Source of the DNA: Tubulanus polymorphus
Lineage: Eukaryota > Nemertea > Palaeonemertea > Tubulaniformes > Tubulanidae
Length of the DNA: 64,000 bases
Assembly (NCBI RefSeq): GCF_964204645.1
Contig: NC_134029.1
Span: 14,252,850-14,316,849, forward strand
Reading direction: 5' to 3'
This document shows positions 10,613-22,351 of this stretch, one piece after another; position 1 is the first letter of the stretch, and every line of letters starts with the position of its first letter. Both the position numbers and the translations under genes were made by a program. The notes under the pieces were generated by a model. The model saw only the letters and a list, made by a program, of their open reading frames with translations. It was not told where the DNA came from and did no database searches.

Positions 10613-11100
10613 GCACAGTCCTGTTCAACGGTCAACACAGTTTTATAAAAGGAAGGTTGACAAGCAGTCAATTATACCTACTTGAAGCCATGGAAGACTG
10701 GACCAGATGGTCTTATTTGACTCTGGAAAATCGACTGTTAGGCCCTAATTAGTATTTATGGATTTCGACACAAAGCATTTGATAAGGTACTACATCAGTT
10801 ATTACTAAACAAGCTATTTGGAAACAGTATCAATAATGGATCGCTCAATTGACTCGGCAGCAATATCTGAAAGGTGGCTGAAATCAAGGGTACGCCTCAT
10901 CTTGGAATTGGAATAAGTCGGTCTAACTAAGGGAGTTACGCAAGGTAGTATCCAAAGTCCTCTTCACTGTTGCTATAAATCATATACACAGTAATCCAAA
11001 ATGTACCAGACCGAGTAAATTTCCATAACGACCTAAACAAGCTGTGTTCCAACATGGAAGATGGGCTTCAACCTAAAAGGCATGATATGGATATTGGATA
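10613..11100 (+). pseudogene. LINE reverse-transcriptase fragment
   Basis: Plus-strand pieces read FDKV.HQLLLNKLFGNSIN (RT fingers/palm) and GVTQGSIQSPL (the GVxQGSxLxPLL block of non-LTR RTs), in several frames with stops. The homologous relics at 18300, 23455 and 56041 show the same joints, so these are copies of one already truncated element. No YADD-type catalytic motif remains. The fragment leads into palindromic A-rich repeats at 11130. Confidence 0.75.
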
Positions 11101-11129
11101 CAAAGAACACCCAGGTTCAGATTATACCC

Positions 11130-11580
11130 TTTTGTTTGAGTGAGAAGATTATTTTGTTCGAATAAAGATAACTCATCATAACAGAAGACCATTTAGTTCC
11201 ATCAGAATCTTGTTTGAAACGAAAAACGCTTCAATCTAACAATATACTTGTTCGAACAAAAAACTTTCGTACGAATGAAAACGATTCTATTCTATCGATT
11301 GATATGCTTTTACATTCGAACTAAAACTTTTCTTTGTTCCAACAAAAAACTTTTTCGAATGAAAGGCTGTTATTGTTCAAACGAAAAACTTTAAGTGCCG
11401 ACAAAAAAATTTGTTGAGCAAAAACAATTTTATTCGAATAGATGTTTGAATGAAAACGATTCTGTTCAATCGAACAATTTGTTCAAACAAAAAACCTTTC
11501 GTTTAAAAAAAAATTTGTTTGGACGAAAACGACTTTCTTCGACGAAATTTTCAGTGAAAATCTTCATTTTTGCCAATAAA
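11130..11580. repeat. Degenerate palindrome-plus-A-run repeats
   Basis: There are recurrent TTGTTCGAACAA-type palindromes followed by AAAACTTT: TTGTTCGAACAAAAAACTTT near 11248, TTGTTCCAACAAAAAAC near 11335, TTGTTCAAACGAAAAAC near 11373 and TTGTTCAAACAAAAAACC near 11480. Spacing is irregular. The layout (palindrome, then A-run) matches the 31-bp satellite that follows related RT relics at 18615 and 23766. Confidence 0.6.
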
Positions 11581-13512
11581 ATATTGTTGATAATTGTGAT
11601 TGACCATTGGAAGTCAGAACCTATCGCGTCCGTGCTTTAATCTACTAAGATCGCTTACGAGGCGATTAACTTCGATAACCAATGTTTGCCCTAGTGGCGA
11701 TCTCTTTGTCCGACTACTTTCTGACTGCTGCTGCAGCTGGACTGTATCATTGAATAACGTCAGATAAAATTGTGTGCTAATCGTGTGATTCGAAGCTAAC
11801 TCAGTGCATCGATTGGTACGGTGCCTTGTCCGACACCGGGTATCCTCAGGGGAAAACCCGGTTACTATTTATACTGAAAGTAAAGAAATTTCGTGGTTTT
11901 TTGGAAAATTCTGCGAATCCGTCGTTCCGTGATATGACAACACCGGTTGATGAGGGTCTTTCTTTTCATTTTTTCCCTTTTGGCTCACTACTCTATTGTT
12001 TTTTAGTGCTGTCTTTGCTCTTGTCCTGTGTTCCTTATTTTTATTTTCTGTATTTGTCAATGTTTGTTGTGCACCTCAAGTTGAACACTTCATTCTTTCT
12101 AATACAATCCTGAAAAGAGTCATTCACCTTGAATGGTGTATTCAATTGACTGTCATAGAGAGTTGGCTGGTGTGACATAGTAAACAATGATGTCAGGTGA
12201 TCTCTGAGTTTTGACAGTTCCAATACAGTTGAATATAGTAGGAATCTACTAATAATTTTCAATATGTAGAATATCTGTAGCAATATCTAAGAACCGTCCC
12301 TCACAGCGTTTCTGAGTTTCGCTGCGGGTATATAGCAGGTATAGCTATATATAGACAAATTAATCTGATGAATGGACGGTACCGTATGATCCACTGTAGC
12401 CTGTGCAGTGAAAAAAGTATCAATATGTAGTAACATATATTTAACTATACTGTTTCCTTCCCCGTCTAAACCGGTATTGTAGGGGCAGATTCACAGTGTA
12501 TTCCAAATATTCCAGATACACTCGAAAGTTTCGAGTTGCTCTTCAAAATTTCGCAAAATTTCGTCCCAAAAATTTCAGTATTACTATTAAGCTGTCAAAA
12601 GGCGCATAACAAATCTCCATATGGATGTTGTGGCATTTCAGAGGTCAATCTTTTTATTCAGATGGCCTTAGAAGCCTACCTTATATTTCTAAAAAAATCC
12701 TAGGACAGGTTTCCCAAACCTGGCTCATTTTAAACGAAATAAGATTTTGATGATTTATGAATAATTTACTTAATTACCGATTGAAATCGTTTTTATTCAT
12801 ACGTAAGAATATCTGACTAATTTTGAAATCCGTGAAAGACTGTCATAGCGACCGAAACATATTTTCAGTCACCGCAACATATTTTCAGTCTTTTTTTAAT
12901 TTTTCGCAAAATGTAGATTAGTATATTATGGATGATGCCTATAGCCATTACATCATCAAGAAATGAAGATTTCATCAGCAGAAACCGGTAATAATATGTG
13001 TATTAGAAGTATTAAGCCACGCGACAGGCTTCTCTGACAGCATCGGCCCACGTTTTCTGCTTTCCGTTTTTGGTCTGACATCAGACTTCGGGTTTGCCCA
13101 AGGCCACTCCGATGGCCACAAAGATACTCGTGCTTCTTCTTTACCCCACTTGGAGTTAACTTGTTGCTCATTCCGTCGATTTGGCAGCTAAAATACACCA
13201 ATGATGAAAGTAGCCCTCTGGCATGAAAAATGACTGACGAAAAATAAGCTGTTCAGTGCACAGAGAAAAAGATATAATAGATCGTTAAAAAATGTCCATT
13301 ACTCTTTACTAGGAAAAAATTGTACAAGCGTGTATCCATGCCAAAAGACCAACACATCAGGTGTGAAGCCCAAAGGGGGAAGTTTTGAGGATTTTTGGAG
13401 CCATTTTAAGTGCATTCTAATGCTATCTCATATGGTCTAGCCTGTAAAATGAACATCATTTCTTCATATATTTACCTTGATGGTACTAATATTTTCATGT
13501 AATCTATTGAAG
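11581..13512. other. No recognised gene; intron upstream of first visible exon
   Basis: Frames at 11826-12113 and 12956-13201 have no family motif. A branch-point-like TACTAAT lies at 13484-13490, 21 bases before the AG at 13511-13512. Earlier exons of the coiled-coil gene must lie here or further upstream but could not be identified. Confidence 0.5.
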
Positions 13513-13787
13513 AATCAGTATGATGATCGTCTGAGTGTTACTCAAGCTATGCTTATGAAAAAGGAAGGTGATCTAGCTGTGGAGCAAGAAAAATATCAAA
13601 AACTGACATTAGATTTTAATGAATTGGAAGCAACTTCGTATGCACAGGAGGCTCGTGCACAAACATTGCAGGAACAAGTAAATGGACTGGAATTTGAGAA
13701 CTTGAATTATCGCAACACTGTTGAAAGTCTAAAACATAATTTCACTGGTAAAACAAAGAAACAACTTGAAGACATGAGACAAGATGT
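13513..13787 (+). CDS. Coiled-coil protein, first visible exon
   Basis: The exon encodes [19 protein letters not shown] onward: a continuous heptad-type coiled coil rich in Glu, Lys, Gln and Leu, ending in EDMRQDV. The acceptor AG at 13511-13512 follows a TACTAAT branch site; an alternative AG at 13517-13518 would drop two codons in frame. The donor is GATGT|GTAAGT (phase 2). With five later exons it joins in frame into 359 codons (1080 bp with the stop). The spacing and wording of the rod loosely resemble lamin or other intermediate-filament coils (an RQVAEHNENRQRLELEYKQK stretch in exon 4). The conserved rod-end motif of that family was not found, so a centrosomal or other structural coiled-coil protein is equally possible. 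The N-terminal exons are missing. Confidence 0.85.
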
Positions 13788-13799
13788 GTAAGTTAGTCA

Positions 13800-13891
<92 letters not shown>

Positions 13892-13915
13892 CGTACGTAC
13901 GTACATTCATATGCA
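13800..13915. repeat. (TA)n and (GTAT)n microsatellite
   Basis: About 60 bp of TA is followed by GTAT and GTAC tetranucleotide repeats in the short intron between exons 1 and 2. Both strands stay open through it, giving spurious Tyr/Ile-repeat frames. Confidence 0.95.
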
Positions 13916-14004
13916 TATATATATGCATCTGTACATGTGACTGAATTGATATTTTATAGGTATACCGTATGAGTATGCGTATTTGTATGTATTTCATATT
14001 GCAG

Positions 14005-14232
14005 TCAATCATTGGAACAAGAACGGAATAAATTGATGTATCAATTACAACTTCTTGAAAGTGATTTTATGAAGGCACGCGAACAGATATCTCAGAAAAA
14101 TCAGGAAATTCTAAACCTAAAAGAAGAAAATTTAGTTCAGGATGAGAGGTTGAAGGATGCAAAGAATAAACTGAGAGAGATCAAAGATGCAAGGAAACTT
14201 GAAGAAGCAGTCCAAGGCAAACTCCATCTAAG
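14005..14232 (+). CDS. Coiled-coil protein, exon 2
   Basis: Acceptor ATTGCAG at 13998-14004; donor CATCTAAG|GTACTA. It enters with one base that completes the Val codon of exon 1 and leaves in phase 2. It encodes QSLEQERNKLMYQLQLLESD and then an uninterrupted coiled coil (SQKNQEILNLKEEN, LREIKDARKLEEAVQG). It is followed by a 28-kb intron. Confidence 0.9.
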
Positions 14233-14405
14233 GTACTAAGGTTCTAAGGTCTTACATATCTATATTTTCTTATTGGCCCTTGATTTTAGGATACGCACCA
14301 AAAGAAATGTGGCTTCATACACCATCTCTGCATCATCGCAAGTGTTCCTTCGAAAGGCATAGTAATAATAATCATAGGCCAACTATAATGATGTTACATG
14401 GATAA

Positions 14406-14632
14406 GGTACCGTAGAAACCACAAAATTCTAAGAACAGGATGAATACAAATTATGTAGCTTAGTGGGGTAGAAGTGGATGGGGATAGCAGTGTGACACAT
14501 AATAACTCTCTACTAGATTTTGGTTAATGTACTATGTGTCACACTGCTATCCCCATCCATCTCTACTCCACATAGTTACATAATTTATATTCATCCTAAC
14601 TGTTCTTAAATTTTTGTGGTTTGTACGGTACC
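14406..14632. repeat. Long inverted repeat bounded by GGTACC
   Basis: Arms of about 95 bp: GGTACCGTAGAAACCACAAA at the left pairs with TTTGTGGTTTGTACGGTACC at the right, and GATGGGGATAGCAGTGTGAC pairs with GTCACACTGCTATCCCCATC near the centre. A few mismatches and a spacer of about 40 bp near 14500-14540. Probably a fold-back MITE at the start of the 28-kb intron. Confidence 0.85.
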
Positions 14633-15242
14633 CCTGGTTGTTTTCTTTTTTCACTTGTTCTGTTTACATTTATTCTTACACTTCGCTTTTGTAAGTTTGT
14701 ATGCTACGTTACTTCTGTTTTCTGATCATTCCACCTGATGATGTGGTTTCGTTGTGGTTTCATTCCAATAAATTATTTTATGTAGTTGATTGCCGAAAAT
14801 CTTGAGCACTTGAGCCTGTGTGGCTGAAGGCAATTCGGGCTTATGCTATTAGGCTCGGTTCTTAGCGGCAGTCTGACGCGCGTGCATTCGTCTGCCCATT
14901 AGTCTGTCAGTGAGTCTGGTTTCGTGTGAACTGCACTTTACATACCACAATTTTCTGCTTTCAAGAGGCATTCAGGGTGTGATGTTTGAAACTTGTACAT
15001 TGCGTAAAAATAGAATACTTTTTGTAAATACTTTTTGTTGCATTATTCTTGGAACTGATTCAAGATAATTTCAAAAAATTTGGTATACCGTACTTGTTCA
15101 GGGTATGGTCCCATAGTTTATTTACGTAAAATTAAAGGGCAAGTGCTGTCAAAATTGAACTTTCCACGATTTCTTAACCAGAAGAAACTTAAGTATATAT
15201 ATAACAACCTGAGAGCTAACTTGTCGAAAAAAAGTAACTTGA
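14633..15242. other. No recognised gene
   Basis: Contains ACCTGATGATGTGGTTTCG near 14740, a phrase that recalls Penelope-type spacer sequence, then AATAAA near 14770. Nothing else was identified. Confidence 0.4.
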
Positions 15243-15520
15243 AATATAGCTGCGAAGCAGCGATGACGGGTTTTCTGCAAAGCCATTCAGAAAGATGGGA
15301 ATTGTAGTAAATTGAAATATCGATACATAGAATAAAATGCAATGACAGATTCGAACCTAATATGCTACCACTGTGTAAACGTCAAATATGATCAGCTTTG
15401 AAACCGAACATTCGCGGATGTACAATCAACAAATATTAATTTATTTGACCAGGCATTTATTTTGGCATTCAAACATCATGATACTGTATTATCACCATGC
15501 TTAAAAATGGATCTGTCCTA
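15243..15520 (-). mobile_element. tRNA-like SINE with 36-bp hairpin tail
   Basis: Read on the minus strand, ACAGTGGTAGCAT resembles a tRNA D-arm/A box and AGGTTCGAATCTG resembles a T-arm/B box. A body follows and then the 36-bp hairpin motif (15243-15280) at the 3' end, with an A/T-rich flank. The same ~270 bp recur at 58882-59150. The A and B boxes lie closer together than in a tRNA, so this is a derived or truncated head and not a tRNA gene. Confidence 0.6.
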
Positions 15521-17011
15521 TTAAGAACTCATCTTAAGCACCTGCTGAGTTGATAGATTGAGTGAATTTACAGATAAGAACGTATTATGATTTAGAATAG
15601 ATTTAAGGAGTTAATGTTTTTATTGAAATATTTGAATAAATACATATATTGTAGTGTAGATTCAATCAATAAATTATCAATTGATCTGGTCTGGGTTTCC
15701 GGCTGATGTTGATTTTGGCTTTTATGGATTACAAATTCTATAGTGATAAACAATTGATACCTGCAACATGTGTGTAAATCAAACCTATTCCACTAGTTGC
15801 GTGTGTTTCCTAATAAACGGGAAAGTCACTCTTGATCTGAGTTATTAGAAAAATAATGTTTATTTAGTTATAGAAATTCATTGCCTTTTTGGAAATTCTG
15901 TAATAATGTTTGTTCTGTCCTAATTTTTATTACTGTATGAACCAATGATATGCTTTGTAAATATGATGTAATAAAATTTGAACACGAGAATCAAGCATAA
16001 CTTGTGTTTTTTCAACTTGTCTTTTGTTCCAGAGTTTCAATTACAATCAAATCCAAATTGGCTAAAAAGTACATAGGACTAAATGAAATGAACCGTTAAT
16101 TACTGCAAACCTATTCCAGTGTTATGTCGATCGTGTTGAATCACTTTCCTTGAGTTGAAAGAATCAGATCTTCTATGGTGCAACATCGGTCGAAGAGAGA
16201 TATCTTGGTGTTGACTGTCCTTGACCATCTAACTGCATGCATTCGACATTGGAATCAGCATACCCATTTGAATTGCAAAATATTCATACAACATGAAAAC
16301 CTACAGTACATGTATACAGTAATCAAACTTTCACCGATGTTGGATATTTGAATGAACGTTGGGCTTATTTCAGTATTCTAAAGCAGGAAATAATAAGCCC
16401 AATCAATAGGCCCTATTCCCATTGGAACAATTGTATAATGCGTACGCTGTACTGTATACTTATCAGTCAAGAATGGAGAAATCGGTATACCAAACCTACG
16501 AACAGCAAAATGTACAGGCCTACAATGATTTCTGGTATAGGCTACAAGCCGTGACCACATTGACTATTAATATTAATGTCAGCACGTCGGAGAAGGCCTG
16601 GCCAAATTTAATCACATGGCTCAAATCAATTAGCCTTTCTGCGTGTGAATACTTCACTGTATTGTGGGATCATTCATTTATTACGTATGCATTAGGAGAG
16701 CGGGGAGGGGTCAGGGCAATTACGTACTGTAATGCTAAATGTACATGAAAAAAATGGCAGATTTTGCGTACAGAGGGAGAGGGGGTTGAAATAATCAAAT
16801 TATATGCGTACGTAATAAATGAATGATCCCTGTTTTAAAAATAGGCCTATCGAGTGAATTAGTACATAGACTGAATTAGACTTTAGGCTAGTCCTGGCCA
16901 AATCCTATCCATGTTATAATTGCACCAGTTATAGTAACATCACTGTAGGGCCGACGAGAGGGAAAAAGTTGTGTTTGTAGTACATAGGCATGGTAGGCTT
17001 GTCGTACTCAC
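15521..17011. other. No recognised gene
   Basis: Intronic and AT-rich. The frame at 16422-16748 (108 codons) lacks recognisable motifs and sits among GTAC-rich simple sequence. Confidence 0.5.
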
Positions 17012-17490
17012 TTAATACCCGGTACTTAAGATGCTGTTGTTACCTGTACGTGACTGTACGGTGATTTCTACAGGTTAGCCGTATGTGAGTACGTTGACGC
17101 TCAGACTTGCAATATTGGGATTGAAACCAAACGAAAAAAAAATCCAGTTGTAGGCCAGTGATTTACCCATTTGCCACAGAACGTAACTGCAGGGTGGATG
17201 AAATTTGATTTACAAATAGCCTAGCCTCACCTAACCCAAACTCTATTCTTTCACGCATGCACGTTTGCAGATTATAGGATCCCTTCTTAGGGAACTCACG
17301 TACGGTTAACCTGTGGATATCACCGTACAGTCACTGGCACGTACGGGTAACAACTTCGTACTTAAAAAATGGTATTGGCTACTAGGAACTCACGTACGGC
17401 GTTTGTAGGGAACTCACGTACGGTTAACCTGTGGAGATCACCATACAGTCACGTACGAGTAACAACTACGTACTTACTGGTATTGGCTAC
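17012..17490. repeat. Inverted plus tandem repeat, GTACGTGA-rich
   Basis: 17292-17385 and 17408-17490 are tandem copies (GGAACTCACGTACGGTTAAC, CTGTGGA.ATCACC.TACAGTC). 17012-17093 is the same sequence inverted (GTGACTGTACGGTGAT.TCTACAGGTTA). The inverted outer arms suggest a small transposon with one end duplicated. Confidence 0.75.
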
Positions 17491-17929
17491 TATATAATAG
17501 GCCTATAAGACAAATGAATACCGGTACTGTGGTAGGCTTTCTTAGCTTCCACACTTCACAACCGAACCAACTGACCAACCAGTATATTTATTCCCAGTAC
17601 GCACCAACCGGCACAGGCCTAACACTGTTTGTCAACTCTGTGTACCGTAGTAGGCTATCGATAATCACCTGATACTTTTCTGTCGTTTGTTTTCTCTCTG
17701 AGACGAACGTAATTCTAGCAGCCCTCCGCGACTCAACGACCTTGATTTAAACTCAATTCAAAATCTGTTTATTGACGCTTTTGGTTACATGAACTGATCA
17801 GCAATATACTTAAATGAAATAACCGGAATAACTAGAAATCAAAATTATTAATGAGGTAACAAACAAATGCCCGTAAACCTGTCAGACACGCGAACGCCGG
17901 ACTCGTAAACTCATTGGACTCGGACCCGC

Positions 17930-18249
17930 TGAGCAATAAATTCATAAAATTGTCTTTGAAATTGATTGTGGAGAAGAGAGGGAATAATTCGATAGCTCTT
18001 CCTCTTAAAGAAGAGAGAAATTTCGGAAAGAAAACACAACATGGCTACTAATTGAACGGAGCCAAATTTCCGATGTTTACGGCTCGACAGTGCCTTTATA
18101 ACGTGGATTTATCAAAATTCCCATGCAGTATCTGGAGATTGAAATGAGCTGAAGGATATCATACGGATTGTATCGGCGACAGCGGTGAGGTAAGGAAGCC
18201 TTTACACTTTTAACAAAAACTGTGTGGAAAAGGGGAAAAAAAATAAATA
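17930..18249 (+). repeat. 'GTTTACGGC' leader, copy 1
   Basis: It shares CGATGTTTACGGCTCGACAGTGC, GAGCTGAA.GATATCA and GTGTGGAAAA with 23220-23398 and 30050-30475. It ends in an A/T-rich run directly before the 36-bp hairpin motif and forms the start of the duplicated cassette. Confidence 0.8.
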
Positions 18250-18285
18250 AATATAGCTGCAAAGCAGCGATAACGGGTTTTCTGC
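18250..18285 (+). repeat. 36-bp hairpin motif, copy 3
   Basis: Perfect to consensus, with the GCTGC-AAA-GCAGC stem. It is preceded by (AAAT)n and followed by ACAGTCTTAGAATCCTGTTC, which leads into the RT relic. Confidence 0.9.
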
Positions 18286-18299
18286 ACAGTCTTAGAATC

Positions 18300-18614
18300 C
18301 TGTTCAACGGTGGATTTCAACAAAGCATTTGATAAGGCTCAACATCAGCCATTACTGAACAGGCTATTAGGAAACAGTATCAATGATAGGTCGCCCAAAT
18401 GGCTCAGCAGTTATCTCTGAACGGAAACTTGTAACCGAAATCAACGGAACGCCTCATCTTGGAATGAGACGGTCTAACTAGTGGAGTCACGCAAGGTAGT
18501 ATCCTAAGTCGTCTTCTGTTTAATGTCCTGACAAATGACACACAGTAATCCAAAATATACCAGACCGAGTAAATTTCCAAAACGACCTTAACACACTGTT
18601 CGACCAAAAAACTT
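18300..18614 (+). pseudogene. LINE reverse-transcriptase fragment
   Basis: Reads FNKAFDKAQHQPLLNRLLGN and SPKWLSSYL, then a stop, then in another frame GVTQGSILSRLLFNVLTND. These are the RT blocks before the YADD motif; the YADD and 3' half are absent. It then passes via GTTCGACCAAAAAACTTA into the 31-bp satellite. Confidence 0.8.
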
Positions 18615-18900
18615 AATGTTCCGACAAAACCACAGGCGACAAAACCAAAATTATGAATTGTCGCAGGTGACAAAACAAAAATATTGAATTGTCACGGGCG
18701 ACAAAACCAAAATAATGAATTGTCGCGGGCGATAAAACCATAATATTGAATTGTCGCGGGCGTTAAAACCAAGATATTGAATTGTCGCGGGCGATAAAAC
18801 CAAAGTAATGAATTGTCGCGGACGGCAAAAACAAAATATTGAATTGTTGCGTGCGACAAAACCAAAATAATGAATTGTCGCGGGCGACAAAACCAAACTA
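18615..18900. repeat. 31-bp satellite, short array (~9 units)
   Basis: Units of AATTGTCGCGGGCGACAAAA plus CCAAAATAATG. The first units are transitional (GTTCCGACAAAACCACAGGC), showing how the RT-relic tail grades into the satellite. Confidence 0.9.
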
Positions 18901-18959
18901 GGAGTCCAGGGACACCATGCTCACTTGGGAAGTGGTTTCAAATGCTCAACAATCTAACA

Positions 18960-19560
18960 ATTTCAATACATAACGCCCTCTAGTGACCATATACAAAAAC
19001 CAATGACCTTGAAACCCACCACAATCATAGAACATGTGAGCAGCTATGATTTTGTAATTGATTGTGATAACAAAATATGCCTCGTTACCAATTTAATATG
19101 AAAATACTAAGTTATTCTACTATTCAACGCCCCCTGGTGACCATATGCAAAACCCAATGACCTTAAAACTCACCACAATCGTAGTACATGTCATGAAATA
19201 CAACTTTGCAATTGATCATATAACAAAATATGCCTAGGTACCAATCTAATAAGGAAATACTAAGCCATTCTACTATTCAGCGCCCCCTGGTGACTATATG
19301 GAATAACTAATGTCCTTAAAAACTCACCACAATCATAGACGATGTCATGAACTACAACTTTGCAATTGATCATGGTAACAAAATATGCCTTGGTACAAAT
19401 ATAATATAGCAATACTAAGTTATTGGATTATTCAACGCCCCCTGATGGCCACATACAAAAACCAATGACCTTGAAACTCACCAAAATCATAGAACACGTT
19501 ATGGGCTACAACTTTCCAATTGAATATAGTAACACAATATGCTTAGGTATCAATTTAATG
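18960..19560 (-). repeat. ~155-bp tandem units with CTCF-like motifs (4 units)
   Basis: In minus orientation, four units each contain GTGGTGAGTTT, TCAAGGTCATTGG (varying) and a CCACCAGGGGGCG-type motif. On the plus strand the motifs read CGCCCTCTAGTGACC (18973), CGCCCCCTGGTGA (19129), AGCGCCCCCTGGTGAC (19279) and CGCCCCCTGATGGCC (19436). Confidence 0.85.
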
Positions 19561-19561
19561 T

Positions 19562-20150
19562 GGAAAAACTTTTTCCCACCTACGAATGAGTACTGATGAC
19601 ACCAAGATGGCCGCCAATTGCGTCATAATTGGCTGATCAAAAATACCTGTCCCAGGTATAAAACATCCCTCTCTAAAGAATACCCATCAGCAATTAATGA
19701 GAAATGGCAAACCAGTAGGAAGCTACAGGACCTAGAATTCTGGCCAAAATTAACATTTTTGGGCACTAAAAAGGTCATGGGACGGCCATCTTGAGTCAGA
19801 TCGACCCAATTTTCTTTTGCTGATGGGCCTTTGGTAGATTCAAATATAAACGAAAGATCAAGGTAATTGATTGAAGCCTCTTCAAAATTTCCCACGAAAA
19901 CTTCGCAAATGTTTAAAAAGTGCTGATTTTAGCAAACAACAATGGCTGCCAGTCGGCCATCTTGAATCTGCCAGGGCCAGTTTTTGGGCTGACGATGTGT
20001 CTAGGGTAGATACATGTATAAACCAAATATCAAGACATTACCTTGAAGCGTCTTCAAAACTTCCCAAAATAACTGGATTCCGTCTATGGACGGACGGACG
20101 GACGAAAAGTGAACGTAAAAGCCCGCTGGGACTAAAGTCCCTAGTGGACT
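19562..20150 (-). repeat. CAAGATGG dispersed block, copy 1
   Basis: About 590 bp homologous to 24901-25488 (same orientation), 33612-34140 and parts of 35625-39210 (opposite orientation). It contains CAAGATGGCCGCC, GACGGACGGACGGACG and TTTTGGGAAGTTTTGAAGAC (minus). No conserved reading frame. Confidence 0.85.
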
Positions 20151-20156
20151 GAAAAA

Positions 20157-22351
20157 GAATTGTCGCGGGCGACAAAACCAAACTAATGAATTGTCGCGGG
20201 TGATAAAACCAAAATATTGAATTGTCGCGGGCGACAAAACCAAACTAATGAATCGTCGCGGGCAATAAAACCAAACTAATGAATTGTCGCGGGCGACAAA
20301 ACCAAACTAATGAATCGTCGCGGGCAATAAAACCAAACTAATGAATTGTCGCGGGCGATAAAACCAAATTAATGAATTGTCTCGGGCGATAAATCCAAAA
20401 TAATGAATTGTCGCGGGCGACAAAACCAAAATAATGAATTGTCGCAGGCGATAAAAACAAAATATTGAATTGTTGCTGGCGACAAAACCAAAAAAAAAAT
20501 TGTCGCGGGCGACAAAAACAAAGTGTAAAACCAAAATAATGAATTGTCGCCGGCGTCAAAACCAAAAACAAGAATTGTCGCGGGCGACAAAACCAAAATA
20601 ATGAATTGTCGCTGGAGATAAAACCAAAGTAATGAATTGTCGAGGGCTATAAAACCAAAATATTGAATTGTCGCGGGCGACAAAAACCAAACTAATGAAT
20701 TGTCGCGGGCGACAAAACCAAAAAAAGAATTGTCGGGGCGACAAAACCAAAATAATGAATTGTCGCGGGCGACAAAACCAAAATGGTGAATTGTCACGGG
20801 CGACAAAACCAAAATGGTGAATTGTCACGGGCGACAAAACCAAAATAATGAATTGTCGCGGGCGATAAAACCAAAATAATGAAATGTTGCGGGCGATAAA
20901 ACTAAAATAATGAATTGTCTCGGGCGACAAAACCAAAATAATGAATTGTCGCGGGCGATAAAACCAAAATAATGAATTATCGCGGGCGATAAAACCAAAA
21001 TTTTGAATTGTCGCGGGCGATAAAACCAAACTAATGAATTGTCGCGGGTGATAAAACCAAAATATTGAATTGTCGCGGGCGACAAAACCAAACTAATGAA
21101 TCGTCGCGGGCAATAAAACCAAACTAATGAATTGTCGCGGGCGACAAAACCAAACTAATGAATCGTCGCGGGCAATAAAACCAAACTAATGAATTGTCGC
21201 GGGCGATAAAACCAAAATAATGAATTGTCTCGGGCGATAAATCCAAAATAATGAATTGTCGCGGGCGACAAAACCAAAATAATGAATTGTCGCAGGCGAT
21301 AAAAACAAAATATTGAATTGTTGCGGGCGACAAAACCAAAAAAAAAATTGTCGCCGGCGTCAAAACCAAAAAAAGAATTGTCGGGGCGACAAAACCAAAA
21401 TAATCAATTGTCGCGGGCGACAAAACCAAAATGGTGAATTGTCACGGGCGACAAAACCAAAATGGTGAATTGTCACGGGCGACAAAACCAAAATAATGAA
21501 TTGTCGCGGGCGATAAAACAAAAATAATGAAATGTTGCGGGCGATAAAACTAAAATAATGAATTGTCGCGGGCGATAAAACCAAAATAATGAATTATCGC
21601 GGGCGATAAAACCAAAATATTGAATTGTCGCGGGCGATAAAACCAAAATAATGAATTGTCGCGGGCGACAAAACCAAAATATTGAATTGCCGCAGGCGAC
21701 AAAACCAAAATATTGAATTGTCGCGGGCGACAAAACCAAACTAATGAATTGGCGCGGGCGACAAAACCAAAAAAAGAATGGTCGGGGCGACAAAACCAAA
21801 ATAATGAATTGTCGCGGGCGATAAAACCAAAATAATGAATTGTCGCGGGCGATAAAACCAAAATGATGAATTGTTGCGGGCGACAAAACTGAAATGGTGA
21901 ATTGTCGCGGGCGACAAAACCAAAATAATGAATTGTCGCGGGCGATAAAACCGTAATAATGAATTGTCGCGGGCGATAAAACCAAAATAATGAATTTTCT
22001 CAGGCGACAAAACCAAAATAATGAATTATCGCGGGCGATAAAACCAAAATATTGAATTGTCGCAGGCGATAAAACCAAAATATTGAATTGTCTCGGGCGA
22101 CAAAACCAAAAAAGAAAATTGTCGCGGGCGACAAAAACAAAATATAAAACCAAAATAATGAATTGTAGCGGGCGACAAAAACAAAATATAAAACCAAAAT
22201 AATGAATTGTTGCGGGCGACAAAACCAAAAAGAAGAATTGTCGCGGGCGACAAAACCAAAATAATGCATTGTCGCTGGCGATAAAACCAAAGTAATGAAT
22301 TGTCGGGGCGATAAAACCAAAATAATGAATTGCCGTGGGCGACAAAATCAA
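20157..22351. repeat. 31-bp satellite, long array A (~70 units)
   Basis: Tandem 31-bp units, consensus AATTGTCGCGGGCGACAAAA + CCAAAATAATG. Each holds a 16-bp near-palindrome TTGTCGC-GG-GCGACAA. The minus strand of the unit has no stop codon in any frame, which alone explains the many minus-strand open frames here (up to 294 codons). The plus strand has stops. Some stretches recur at about 848 bp (20251 and 21099), showing internal duplication. Variants include GATAAAACC and CpG-decayed forms. Confidence 0.97.

Noticed and set aside
13784-14012. Tyr/Ile-repeat proteins on both strands
   Set aside because: Translation of a (TA)n/(GTAT)n microsatellite in a short intron between two real exons.
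14740-14775. Hammerhead ribozyme at CTGATGATGTGG
   Set aside because: The CUGAUGA core is present, but no GAAA and no stem II follow.
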